Positions 25,686 to 38,032 are shown, numbered from the stretch's first letter. The stretch is 64,000 nt of DNA from Desulfococcaceae bacterium HSG9 (GCA_030378005.1 JAUCGF010000076.1:32952-96951), one strand, 5' to 3'. Translations and numbers: made by a program. The notes: generated by a model from the letters alone, not told the origin.

Positions 25686-26726
25686 CTATGTTTTCATTTT
25701 TATTATAGTAAAAAATTTTTCAAAAAATCCTTGTTTGAATGACAGGACTATATCGCTGTCAACCAATTTGTTTTTAACTTTGAAACCCAGTTGAATAACT
25801 AGAACGATAGGGCTTGATCCTTCAGGCATGATACTCGTTTTAGCGGTCTCAAAATATATGGGAGTGGAAAAATCAAAACGCTCCTTTATTTTCAGCAGAT
25901 TTGCAATCGATCCGATAATACTGTTAATGAGTATGTTCCCCATTTCGGAAAAAATATCAATTTTATCCCCGTCATTGGTGATGAATTCTTCTGCAAAAGC
26001 ATTGATTATGTCAGAACTGTTTTCAACTGCAATAGCAAATGTCGCAAGGCCGGAGAATTTACCCGTAAAATCAATCCCCACAACCCTGATCCCGCTTTGA
26101 TCCGTATTTAATCGCTCGATCATCTCCGTTGTTAAATCATAAGCCGGCAACAAATTTATTAAAAGAATATTCAGTTGAATCGGCAATCCGGTCATCAGGT
26201 TCAGAGTTTCCACTGCGCTTTCTATGCCCGTTTTTATAGTTTTTTCTAACAGATACAGTTCTTCGGATGATATTGAAAGCGTTTCTTTGCCGGAAACAGC
26301 GTTCCCACTGGATTGCCCGTTATATTTTTTAGGCAACAGGCCTGAATGATCAAGGGATTGGATCAACTGATCAAATCCTTCTGATTTAACAGAATGGCCA
26401 ATAATGCCTAACTTCTTGCATTTATCAATAATTTTCTTATCATAAATATCACTGAATAGAAATACGGGAATATTCAGAGTCTTCGGGTCTGACCTTATTT
26501 GTTCCAATACCTTATCCCCTCTGATTTTTGGCAGGATTAAATCTAACAAAATCAGTGTGGGGGGATCATCTTCCCTATCTGCATACCTGCCTTTGCAAAA
26601 AAGGAAATCAATTGCGTCTTCACCATCATTTGTCACTGTAAAATGATTGATTTCAAAGGCTGTGTTTATCGTATACAATATTAACTCAATGTCTTTGGGA
26701 TTATCTTCCACTAAGAGCAAATTCAT
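25686..26726 (-). CDS. response regulator-CheC fusion protein
   Basis: This 346-residue protein joins an Rcp1-like receiver (residues 1-130: MNLLLVEDNPKDIEL, phospho-acceptor in LILLDLILPKIRGD) to a CheC/CheX-type domain (residues about 155-346). The first CheC site is degenerate (LLEKTIKTGIESAVETL). The second retains Asp-x3-Glu-x2-Asn in DIFSEMGNILINSIIGSIAN. The REC fusion suggests a phosphorylation-controlled CheY-P phosphatase. Its start overlaps the cheB stop by 4 bases (ATGA). Confidence 0.8.
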   Translation of the reverse strand: MNLLLVEDNPKDIELILYTINTAFEINHFTVTNDGEDAIDFLFCKGRYADREDDPPTLILLDLILPKIRGDKVLEQIRSDPKTLNIPVFLFSDIYDKKIIDKCKKLGIIGHSVKSEGFDQLIQSLDHSGLLPKKYNGQSSGNAVSGKETLSISSEELYLLEKTIKTGIESAVETLNLMTGLPIQLNILLINLLPAYDLTTEMIERLNTDQSGIRVVGIDFTGKFSGLATFAIAVENSSDIINAFAEEFITNDGDKIDIFSEMGNILINSIIGSIANLLKIKERFDFSTPIYFETAKTSIMPEGSSPIVLVIQLGFKVKNKLVDSDIVLSFKQGFFEKFFTIIKMKT

Positions 26727-27772
26727 TTGGCTCCCACTATTTCTAGTATTTCATTACCGATCTTTTTCAGAGGGAGTATTTTATCCGCAAGCCCTGCGTC
26801 GGCTACGGCCTTTGGCATCCCCCATACTGAACTGCTGGCCTTGTCCTGAACCAGAACCTGGCCCCCGTATTTTTTTATGTATTCACAGCCTTTAAGTCCG
26901 TCATATCCCATGCCGGTCAGTATGACACCCAGCGCATAACTTCCGTATATCCTGGCTACTGACTCAAAAAGGAGATCCACGGCGGGCCGGCAATTATTAA
27001 CGGGCGGATCACGGTTTGTCCGAACTACGACCATTGCGCCGTTTTTTCCAAGGGTCATGTGAAATCCTCCGGGCGCAAGAAACGCCTGTCCATGTATGAT
27101 TTCATCTCCGGGGCCGGCCTCACTGACACAGATGGACAATTTGGCAGTGAGACGCTCTGACAGATATTTTGAAAATACAGGGGGCATGTGCTGCACAATG
27201 ACAATGGGAACTCGAAAATTTGACGGTATGCAGGAGAGCACTTCCGCCAACGCATTCGGACCGCCCGTTGACACGCCAATGGCGACAATGCTTACACGCT
27301 GACGGGCATCTGTTTTGATAAGCCCTGGCATTGATCGCAAAGGCCGATGCAGGGGTGATTCCAGTTTGTCAACGCAGAGAGCCTTGATTTTTGGAGTAAG
27401 TTCGTGACGAATACATTGTTTGGATTCATTATAATCCCTGGTTTTCGTTGGTTTTGCAACATAATCGTTTGCGCCCATAAAAAGGGCGTCAATGGTCTCG
27501 CTTGCTCCGCGCTCCGTCAGCCTGCTAAACATGATAACAGGAAGTTCCGGAAATTGTTTGCGAATCTGTTTTAATGTTTCAAGACCATCCATATCCGGCA
27601 TTTCAACATCCAGAATAACAATATCAGGCTCGGCCTGTGAAATTTTGCTCAGACCGATCCGGCCATTAGCGGCTGCTATGATCTCAAACACCGCTTCTTC
27701 GGACAACACCTCTATAAGCATCCGGCGGGCCAGGACAGAATCATCAACGGCGAGTATACGGATTTTTTTCAT
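26723..27772 (-). CDS. cheB: CheB protein-glutamate methylesterase
   Basis: This 349-residue protein has an N-terminal receiver (ILAVDDSVLARRMLIEVLSE, phospho-acceptor in IVILDVEMPDMDGLETL) and a C-terminal methylesterase. The esterase shows the catalytic Ser in IGVSTGGPNALAEVL, His in VQHMPPVFSKYLSERL, and Asp in ILTGMGYDGLKGCEYIKKYG. It removes methyl groups from the receptor in opposition to CheR. It starts 35 bases after the receptor gene and overlaps the REC-CheC gene. It looks intact. Confidence 0.94.
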   Translation of the reverse strand: MKKIRILAVDDSVLARRMLIEVLSEEAVFEIIAAANGRIGLSKISQAEPDIVILDVEMPDMDGLETLKQIRKQFPELPVIMFSRLTERGASETIDALFMGANDYVAKPTKTRDYNESKQCIRHELTPKIKALCVDKLESPLHRPLRSMPGLIKTDARQRVSIVAIGVSTGGPNALAEVLSCIPSNFRVPIVIVQHMPPVFSKYLSERLTAKLSICVSEAGPGDEIIHGQAFLAPGGFHMTLGKNGAMVVVRTNRDPPVNNCRPAVDLLFESVARIYGSYALGVILTGMGYDGLKGCEYIKKYGGQVLVQDKASSSVWGMPKAVADAGLADKILPLKKIGNEILEIVGAK

Positions 27773-27807
27773 TTAGCTCACTTTTAGCATACTTCATCGG
27801 CATCCTG

Positions 27808-30800
27808 TTAGTAAGTGAAATGCCCGATCAATTTTTGCAATTCCGAAGCCAGATTTACCAATTCGTTAGCAGAATTCTGCGAATCACCAGCTCCCTTGGC
27901 GGCACTTTCAGCAGCATTGGCCACCATTTCGATATTACTGACCATTTCAGCAGAACCTTCTGCGGCGCTATTAACAGTCTGGGCGATCTCATTGGTTGTG
28001 CTTGTCTGCTGTTCCACAGCACTTGCAATGGTGTTCTGAATATCAAAAATTTTATTGATAATATCACCGATTTTTTCAATCGCACCCACCGCACCGTCTG
28101 TATCACTTTGTATGGTTTCAATTTTATCGCTGATATCTTTGGTAGCTGCGGCAGTCTGCTTGGCCAGCTCTTTTACTTCATTTGCAACCACTGCAAAACC
28201 TTTGCCAGCTTCACCGGCTCTTGCCGCCTCAATAGTTGCGTTCAAAGCAAGAAGCCTGGTCTGCTGGGCAATGCCGGTAATGACCTGGATGATGTTGCCG
28301 ATTTCAGAACTGCTCTCGCCCAGTTTTGCCACGGTTGCGTTTGTTTGTTCGGCCATTTGAACAGCATCAGTTGCCACTTGGGAACCATCATTGGCGTTCA
28401 TGGCGATCTCCTTGATGCTGGCATTGAGCTCTTCGGAAGCGGTCGCCACAGTCTGGAAACTTTTGTGGACCTCATCCGAAGTTGTTGATATGACAGCCGC
28501 CTGTTCGGATGTTTCCTCAGCATTGGAAAGCATTCCTGTGCTGACCTCCTTTAGCTTTCCGGATGATTCAGTAAGCGTGCGGGTCATTTCTGCAATGTTA
28601 CGCACTTGATCCGTAATATTGGATGCCATGAGATTGACATTTTCGGTCAGGTCTTTCCACACACCGGCCGCACCCTTAACCGTTGCCTTTCCACCAAGTT
28701 TGCCCTCAACACCGACTTCTCTGGCCAGTCGGGTCACTTCGTCACCAAATGTGTTCAAGCTGTCAACCATATTGTTGATGGTGTCTTTCAACTCCAGAAT
28801 TTCGCCTTTGACATCCACGGTGATCTTTTTGGTGAGGTCTCCCTGAGCCACGGCGGTTGTCACATCCGCGATGTTGCGCACTTGATTGGTCAGATTGTCG
28901 GCCAGCATGTTCACATTGTCAGTCAGGTCCTTCCATGTGCCTTGCACGCCTTCGACTTGGGCCTGCCCGCCCAGTTGGCCGTCAATCCCCACCTCGCGGG
29001 CCACCCGGATGACTTCGGATGCGAAGGCGTTGAGTTTGTCCACCATCACGTTGAGGGTGTTTTTCATTTCCAGCAGCTCGCCCTTGGCTTCAACTGTGAT
29101 TTTGCCGCTCAAATACCCGGCAGCGACCGACTTGGTCACTTCGGCGATATTGCGAACCTGGTCGGTCAGGTTGGCCGCCATGACATTCACATTGTCGGTC
29201 AGGTCTTTCCAGGTGCCGCCCACACCCTCGACTTTGGCCTGACCGCCCAAAACGCCCTCTGTGCCGACTTCGCGAGCCACGCGGGTCACTTCGTCGGCAA
29301 AGGTGTTCAGACCGTCAACCATATTGTTGATGGTGTCTTTCAACTCCAGAATTTCGCCTTTGACATCCACGGTGATCTTTTTGGTGAGGTCTCCCTGAGC
29401 CACGGCGGTTGTCACATCCGCGATGTTGCGCACTTGATTGGTCAGATTGTCGGCCAGCATGTTCACATTGTCAGTCAGGTCCTTCCATGTGCCTTGCACG
29501 CCTTCGACTTGGGCCTGCCCGCCCAGTTGGCCGTCAATCCCCACCTCGCGGGCCACCCGGATGACTTCGGATGCGAAGGCTCAGATTGTCGGCCAGCATG
29601 TTCACATTGTCCGTGAGGTCCTTCCATGTGCCTTGCACGCCTTCAACTTTGGCCTGCCCGCCCAGTTGGCCGTCAATCCCCACCTCGCGGGCCACCCGGA
29701 TGACTTCGGATGCGAAGGCGTTGAGTTTGTCCACCATCACGTTGAGGGTGTTTTTCATTTCCAGCAGCTCGCCCTTGGCTTCAACTGTGATTTTGCCGCT
29801 CAAATCCCCGGCAGCGACCGACTTGGTCACTTCGGCGATATTGCGAACCTGGTCGGTCAGGTTGGCCGCCATGACATTCACATTGTCGGTCAGGTCTTTC
29901 CAGGTGCCGCCCACGCCCTCGACTTTGGCCTGGCCGCCCAAAACGCCCTCGGTGCCGACTTCGCGAGCCACGCGGGTCACTTCATCGGCAAAGGTGTTCA
30001 GACCGTCAACCATATTGTTGATGGTGTCTTTCAACTCCAGAATTTCGCCCTTGACATCCACGGTGATCTTTTTGGTGAGGTCTCCCTGAGCCACGGCGGT
30101 TGTCACATCCGCGATGTTGCGCACCTGATTGGTCAGATTGTCGGCCAGCATGTTCACATTGTCCGTGAGGTCCTTCCATGTGCCTTGCACGCCTTCGACT
30201 TGGGCCTGCCCGCCCAATTGGCCGTCGGTTCCAACTTCGCGGGCGACGCGGGTCACCTCGTCGGCAAAGGTGTTCAGTCGGTTTACCATCTGATTAATTG
30301 TGTTTTTCAACTCAAGAATCTCACCCTTGGCTTCCACCGTGATTTTGCCGTTCAGATCGCCCTGAGCCACTGCTGTGGTTACTTCTGCGATATTGCGAAC
30401 TTGATCTGTCAGATTCTGGGCCATAACGTTGACGTTATCGGTCAGGTACTTCCATGTGCCTTTCACTCCTTCAACTTTGGCCTGACCACCCAGAACTCCC
30501 TCAGTGCCGACCTCATGCGAAACACGGGTCACTTCCGAGGCAAAAGCGTTCAGTTTGCCAACCATTTCATTAACAACTGTGCCGATCCGGTAAAAGTCCC
30601 CTTTCAGAGTTCGTCCCTGAATATCCAGATTCATTGTTTTGGACAAATCGCCAACTGCAACAGCATTGATGATACGATCAACTTCATTAATGGGCCGCGT
30701 AAGATTGTCCATTATGGAATTGGCCGAATCAACGATCTCTTTCCATGAACCTTTTAGAACTCCCGCGGGAATTCGAGCGTTTAATGATCCCTCTTCGGAG

Positions 30801-31039
30801 ACGGCCCTGCTGAGTCTGATGAAATCGTCTGCCAAGCCCGCATCATTATCCGCTATTTGATTGAAAATTCGGGCAATTTCACCCAGTTCATCTGGAAGGC
30901 GCGCTGAAAAATCACCGTCCCTGATCCGCTTGAGGGCGTCCAGGATCAGTTGCACTTCTCCTTTGTCAGTGCTTGTCGCAACATTCTGAGTTGCGGTTTC
31001 ATTCCTGTAAAATACTGAGGAACCGGGTTTTATTGCCAT
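27808..31039 (-). pseudogene. cytoplasmic poly-HAMP methyl-accepting protein, frameshifted by a 139-bp duplication
   Basis: The start is ATG at 31039 with AAGGAG upstream (MAIKPGSSVFYRN). There is no signal peptide, membrane helix or periplasmic domain. After a short head comes a long run of about 92-residue repeats of the Nik1 type ([60 protein letters not shown]). A standard MCP signalling hairpin follows, with tip [21 protein letters not shown] 139-bp tandem duplication at 29442-29719 shifts the frame, ending the N-terminal part at a stop at 29534. Deleting one copy restores a single 1030-residue protein. It lies between REC and cheB genes in the operon. Collapsed or misassembled repeats are the main alternative to a real mutation. 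Confidence 0.85.
29442..29719. repeat. 139-bp tandem duplication inside the HAMP-repeat gene
   Basis: The segments 29442-29580 and 29581-29719 are direct copies that differ at about four positions; both begin TCAGATTGTCGGCC and end ATGCGAAGGC. The length is not a multiple of three. The normal repeat spacing elsewhere is 552 bp, for example between the CGGCGGTTGT words at 28851 and 29403. The corresponding spacing across this point is 691 bp, i.e. 552 plus 139. Confidence 0.85.
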
Positions 31040-31123
31040 AACATCGTCTCCTTTATACTGATTAAATTCAGAAGCATTCAAAGCCGCTTCGAACTTCGTT
31101 TTCTTATCTTTCACTCTATTTTT

Positions 31124-31156
31124 AGAAATCAGGTTTTTTGAAAAAACCTGATTTCT
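31124..31156. terminator. perfect 16-bp inverted repeat between REC and receptor genes
   Basis: The arms AGAAATCAGGTTTTTT and AAAAAACCTGATTTCT are separated by one base. It lies between the REC gene (upstream in transcription) and the receptor gene start. On the minus strand a short T-rich stretch follows only partly, so it could attenuate, terminate or protect the transcript. A similar hairpin sequence ends the gene at 53276. Confidence 0.5.
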
Positions 31157-31273
31157 TGAATTATAAGCCCCTATCGGACATGAAATGAGATTCCTTGTCG
31201 GACTCACTGTAAACCGTGATATGTCCTTGATGGTCTTTAACGATTCCATGGACTATGGATAAGCCCTAACCCA

Positions 31274-31678
31274 CTACCTTCGTTGGCCGCCTTGGTCGTA
31301 AAATGAAGTAATTGCTTGGTTTATCGCTCCTGGAAGATTCTTGAGATAGTCGCCGGCAACATCTTTTACCAAGTAATCCGCGGCCCCTTTCTTCATTGCC
31401 TGAACAGCAATGTTTTCCTGATCGGTCCCTGTGACAATCATAATTGAGGCATCATTACTCACATCATTGAAAAGGTCAAAAGCGCATCCGTCTCCAAGAT
31501 TATAATCAAGAATCACGATATCAAAACGATATAAATTCAGGATTTTCTTCCCTTCTGCCACAGAACCGGCAAATATGCAATCGTATAAAAGCTCCCCGTT
31601 CCTAATAAATGCATCCATGAGCTCCCGATCACGCGGATTGTCATCAACATATAAAACTTTGATTTTTTGTTTTTTCAT
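31274..31678 (-). CDS. stand-alone response regulator receiver
   Basis: This is a 134-residue single receiver domain: acidic pair KVLYVDDNPRDREL, phospho-acceptor Asp in FDIVILDYNLGDGCAFDLF, conserved Thr in IMIVTGTDQENIAVQAM and Lys in AADYLVKDVAGDYL. It has no output domain. It lies between parA and the receptor in the chemosensory operon, and is the best candidate for an intact CheY-like output or phosphate sink given that the dedicated cheY is frameshifted. Confidence 0.9.
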   Translation of the reverse strand: MKKQKIKVLYVDDNPRDRELMDAFIRNGELLYDCIFAGSVAEGKKILNLYRFDIVILDYNLGDGCAFDLFNDVSNDASIMIVTGTDQENIAVQAMKKGAADYLVKDVAGDYLKNLPGAINQAITSFYDQGGQRR

Positions 31679-31731
31679 AATAAGCTCTCGCTGCTAAAAA
31701 TGCTTGATAACATACTTGGTGGATCAAACCT

Positions 31732-32553
31732 TCAAAGTTGTACTGTTTTATCTAAAGAAACAATGTGTTCTGTAATTCGCCGGTATGTATTCGAAATTTT
31801 GCTGTTAGGCGCAAAATGGGATATTGGCAGGCCTTCCTTATGGGCATCGTAAATTTCCGTGGATTCGGGAACAAAAAAAACATGTTCATACATCTTGCCA
31901 AGCATTTCCTTCATTTCCTGTGGCGGGCAAGTTTTGCGCATCAGTTTTGATATAAAACCGGGTCTGGCATAGCGCGTCATAACCACGGTCTTTTTTTCAA
32001 TGGCATGACCGGTCATCTCTTTCATTTCATCGCAATAATTTTGAAAATTTTCCAGGGATACCAGTGAAAAAATACCGGCATCAACAGGAACGACAACCTG
32101 ATCGGACGCCCGCAGGCCGTTCAGCATTAACAAACCCAGATGAGGCGGCGGGTCAATCAGGATATAATCATACAGGGATATCACATCTTCGAGCACCTGT
32201 TTGAGCACACCGGTTCTGTCTTGCGCATCCTGTACAAGAATTTCTGCAACACACAGGTCAGATTCCGCAGGTGCCAGGTGGAAATTTTCCAGTTTTGTTT
32301 CAATAACAACTTCTTTGATGGAGACGCCTTCGTAACCTTTACAGTGATTCAAGATGGCATCATACATGGTTTTTGCCACCATGCCTTTGGAAAACCCCAG
32401 CCCCAAGGTTAAATTAGCCTGCGGGTCTATATCCACAGCAAGAACTTTGTAGCCCTTCTGCACCAGATGGCCTGCAATTGCCAGGCAAGAACTGGTTTTT
32501 CCGGTTCCTCCTTTCTGGTTAGCAAAGATGATACATTCCGCTCTTTCAGACAA
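31732..32553 (-). CDS. ParA/MinD-family ATPase in chemosensory operon
   Basis: This 273-residue ATPase has a deviant Walker A (FANQKGGTGKTSSCLAIAGH), Walker A' region VDIDPQANLTLGLGF and Walker B-like YILIDPPPHLGLLMLNGL. ParA proteins encoded in che operons (ParC/PpfA type) position chemosensory arrays or partition cytoplasmic clusters. No parB is adjacent, so partition of the array is more likely than of DNA. It sits between cheW and the REC gene. Confidence 0.88.
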   Translation of the reverse strand: MSERAECIIFANQKGGTGKTSSCLAIAGHLVQKGYKVLAVDIDPQANLTLGLGFSKGMVAKTMYDAILNHCKGYEGVSIKEVVIETKLENFHLAPAESDLCVAEILVQDAQDRTGVLKQVLEDVISLYDYILIDPPPHLGLLMLNGLRASDQVVVPVDAGIFSLVSLENFQNYCDEMKEMTGHAIEKKTVVMTRYARPGFISKLMRKTCPPQEMKEMLGKMYEHVFFVPESTEIYDAHKEGLPISHFAPNSKISNTYRRITEHIVSLDKTVQL

Positions 32554-32639
32554 TTTCCGGTCCCCCCTTTTGGTTTAAACCCTAAATCCCAAATAAATTC
32601 CAAAATACAATATTCAAATCTCAAATTCCGAGAACCTAA

Positions 32640-33065
32640 TCAATTAGCAACCTTCTCAATATCAATCACATGCATCAATTGATGCTTTTCCAGTTTATAC
32701 ACCCCAACAACGATCTCTCTGATATCTGCGTCAAGTGTTTCAGGCGGAGGTTCGAAATATCTGTCTTCAACTTCAATCACATCACCGATTTCATCGACCA
32801 GAAGACTTACCGCGCCAGATGATGTTCTCAAAACGATATTCATCGGCTTTTGTTTGTCAGGGCGGGGGTCGAATCCTAGTTTGCGCCTGAGGTCAATGGC
32901 TGTGATAATCTGGCCTCGCAAGTTCAGCAATCCGCTGATATCAGGCGGTGCCAGCGGCACTCGTGTCATTTCCTGGTACAAGCAAATTTCCTGAACTTTG
33001 TGCGCTTCCACGCCAAAAAGAAATTTTTCAAGCATAAACGTACAAAACTGGAAGCGTTCTTCCAT
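32640..33065 (-). CDS. cheW: CheW coupling protein
   Basis: This 141-residue CheW domain starts at the ATG at 33065, which follows GGAGGAG; a longer in-frame form from 33101 is less likely. Motifs: FLFGVEAHKVQEICLYQEMT, PLAPPDISGLLNLRGQIITA and IDLRRKLGFDP. It would couple the soluble receptor to CheA. It follows cheA and precedes parA. A closing segment (QLMHVIDIEKVAN) ends the domain normally. Confidence 0.9.
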   Translation of the reverse strand: MEERFQFCTFMLEKFLFGVEAHKVQEICLYQEMTRVPLAPPDISGLLNLRGQIITAIDLRRKLGFDPRPDKQKPMNIVLRTSSGAVSLLVDEIGDVIEVEDRYFEPPPETLDADIREIVVGVYKLEKHQLMHVIDIEKVAN

Positions 33066-33090
33066 AACTCCTCCGGAATGATGAGAAATG

Positions 33091-35703
33091 TCAATTCTCA
33101 ATTTGCAATTTTAAAAGCCCTGGCAACGCATTGGCGATAATTCGCTCAACATCGATTATTTCCACCACATGTTCCTTGACAACGGTGGAGAAAAGAAAGC
33201 TGTCTCTTTTGGAAAACCCCTTCACTGTTATGATTTCATCAACAATGTCAATTATATTTTCTACAACCAACCCTGCCTTGACACCATTTTTTGAGTAAAC
33301 GATGACCTGAATTTTATCCGTATCGGCTCGGGATGCCGACACTTGAAAAGATTTATCGTCCATGAAATCAGCAAGATGAATCAGTGGTAATATGTCTTCA
33401 CGATACTGAACCACATCCTGCCCCCCGATATTTTCCACATTTTTCAGAGACAACTCTTCAAGGCGGGCGGCCGCTGAGATGGGCATGGCCATCCATCCGC
33501 CCTCAGAGTCTTCAAAGAGCAGAAGCGTCTGAAGTTCCCCCCCTCTTTTTTCTGTTTTATGTCGTCACCATCCCCCTTAAATCGGCGTATTTTCTCTTCT
33601 TTTTGTTGTTCATCCAGCATCGTTTTCAAATTGGCGTGTTCGATAATACCCATCACATCCAGTATCAGAGCTATTGTACCGTCGCCCAGAATAGTCGCCC
33701 CGGAATAAACTTTTAATTCCTGCAGTTGCTTTCCAAGGGGCTTGATTACGATTTCCTGTGAATCAATGATCTCATCCACAATCAGGCCGAACTGATGCCC
33801 TCCTGCTTTTAGGACGACAATGCCGATGAAATTCATCTGATTATAGTCCATGATGGAGATTTTAAGCATTTTTCCAAGGCTCACCAGGGGAAGCAATTCA
33901 CCTCTCAGTCGAAAAACCGGCACACTGTGTATGATTTCAATGTCTTTAATTTGCTCTCCTTGGAGTTGGACAAGTTCAAGAACATTTGCCTGGGGAATGG
34001 CGTATCTGTCACCTTCACTTGAAGCGATCAAAGCAGGAATAATTGCCAAGGTCAGAGGCAATTTTATCTGAAATTTTGTTCCACGTCCAAGTTTCAGTAG
34101 ATCGAAAAGTTCCTTAAAAGTTCCGTAGGAACGGCATATTTGTAGCAGATGTCAGCCTCGTACCCCTTGAGTCCCGTAGGGACGGCATGTCTTCATCGGA
34201 ATATACCGTCCCTACGGGACTCAGCGGACACGGGGAATTCGGATTCTACAAATATGCCGCTCCTACGGAGCTGAAAACAGACATGCCGTTCGTCACCTTT
34301 CAAAAACTTTTCGATCTACTGAGTTTAGAATGAATATCGATTGTGCCACCGATTTTCTCCGTATTTGTTTTCACCACATCCATTCCTACGCCGCGTCCGG
34401 AGCAGCCTTTTGCTTCAGAACTTCAGGATTAATCCCGGCCCCGTCATCTGACACTTCAATATCAACCTGGCCACCCTCGTGAATGGCCTTCAGGAAAATC
34501 CGTCCTGTGGGAAATTTACCGCTGGCTTTGCGCTTTTCAGGGGTTTCAATGCCATGGTCAACACAGTTGCGCAGCAAATGAACAAGCGGGTCCTTAATTT
34601 CCTCCATCACAGATCTGTCCAGTTCGGTATCCTCACCGTCCATGTTTAACGTAATTTGTTTGCCTTTTTCCACGGCAAGATCACGAACCATTCTGGGAAA
34701 TTGGTTCCAGATCGTCCGTATTGGCTGCATCCTGGTTTTCATAACCATTTCTTGCAGTTCGGCTGTTATGAGGTTCAGATGCTGGGCAGGGGCTGTAAAA
34801 GCAGAATTTTCCTCAACTGAGATCAACTGTACGATCTGATTGCGAGCCAGAACCAATTCGCCCACCATGTTCATCAGTCTGTCGAGCAGTCCGACATTCA
34901 CGCGAATAGTGCTTTCGGCAAGGGTGCTTTTTACGTTGGTATCGCCTTCTTGAATCTCTTCCTCAGATGATTCTTTCTGAACAAATGCGGTTTGGGGTTC
35001 GATTGCCGGTTCTTCAATCAGAATGGGCGATGTTTTCGATTCAACTTCTGATTTTTCAGGACTTCCGACGTTTTCAGGTTCAATAACCGGAATTTTTTCA
35101 ACAGGTTTCGGTTCAACCACCGGTTTTTCAGGGGTTGCTTTTTTCTGGTCAACCGCAGGCGTTTTATCTGGAATTGCGGGCGTGTCAGGTGTGCTTTGCA
35201 AAGGTTCCGCCAGTTGGGTTGCCGTTTCTTCAGGCGCTGCCTTTTTCTGGTCAACCGTAGCGGGCATTTCATCTGGAATTACCGGCTTCTCAGGCGTATC
35301 TCCAGGCGGTTCCAAATTTATCTGCCCGCCTTCTTGCAGGCGGATTAATATTTTAATAAGTGCTGAGTTATCCGGTGAACCCTCGGAGTCTGTTTTTTTC
35401 AATATTTGAAAATATGGAGCGTATGGAATCCAGAACTTTGAATAAAGTGGTGATAATTTCGGAAGTTATGTTTATTATATCATCTCGTACCCGGCCAAGC
35501 AGGGTTTCACCGGCATGGGTAATCGTCTCAATTTCCTCAAATCCGACGATTCCACAGGAACCTTTTATTGTGTGAAACATGCGGAAAATACTGGCCAGCG
35601 TATCTTGGTCAGTTGGCTTTTTTTCCAGCACCAGCAGATCACGTTCTATCTGATCCAGATTTTCGTAGCTTTCAATCAGAAATTCTTTAACATATTCTTC
35701 CAT
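33091..35703 (-). pseudogene. cheA: CheA histidine kinase, disrupted by four lesions
   Basis: All CheA domains can be read but in several frames. The Hpt domain (phospho-His in FRMFHTIKGSCGIVGFEEI) is in one frame until a 7-A run at 35393-35399, after which a +1 shift is needed. Next come a Pro/Glu-rich linker, the dimerisation helices (LDRLMNMVGELVLARNQIVQ) and the ATPase N box (LVHLLRNCVDHGIETPEKRK). About 30 codons are then deleted, with a frame change, before the G2 box (SGRGVGMDVVKTNTEKIGG). A 227-bp MITE at 34095-34321 splits the G2 region from the first CheW-like domain. A 1-base loss in a 7-G run at 33537-33543 precedes the second CheW-like domain. No full kinase can be made. A sequencing error could explain the homopolymer shifts but not the insertion. 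Confidence 0.88.
34095..34321. mobile_element. MITE-like element, copy 2, inserted in cheA with AGTTT target duplication
   Basis: This 227-bp element begins CAGTAGATCGAAAAGTT and ends AACTTTTCGATCTACTG. It is directly flanked by AGTTT at 34090-34094 and 34322-34326. The interior holds nested palindromes (GAGTCCCGTAGGGACGG with its complement, and GCATATTTGTAG with CTACAAATATGC). Removing the element plus one target copy (232 bp) rejoins the G2-box frame to the CheW-domain frame exactly, giving HSKLGRGTKFQIKLPLTL, as in intact CheA. Confidence 0.9.
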
Positions 35704-35979
35704 ATTTTATGCTCCACTGTCGCCTTACAACAACCAACCGATTTCACGGATTCGGTCGTCCCCAAAAAACTCTTTCCATCTGTGCCGCTTAAAAGTTAAA
35801 AATATTGAATCCCTTAAATTCCAAATCCTAAAATCTGAGTACAAACTGATTCTGAATTTCAAAATATCAGTTTCAGATTTGGTATTTTACAGCCGGTTGA
35901 ACAGTATATGTGTTTTTTATCATTTGTGATGTTGGCAAAAGATGAAACAGGAAAACAAACATCCAATCGCCTTTTATAA

Positions 35980-37971
<1,992 letters not shown>

Positions 37972-38032
37972 AGACTTTCAGATAATTATCCGATTTAAGA
38001 CTGATTTTTATATTGGCACAGGGAGATGAAAA

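Noticed and set aside
28606..30748. Long plus-strand open frames (336 and 436 codons) across the receptor gene
   Set aside because: They are antisense shadows of the HAMP-repeat coding sequence, maintained open by its repetitive codon pattern. They have no ribosome site, and the minus strand has clear domain homology.
35393..35399. Programmed frameshift in cheA at the A7 run
   Set aside because: Considered, but the required shift is +1 rather than the common -1, and three further lesions in the same gene make decay the simpler reading.
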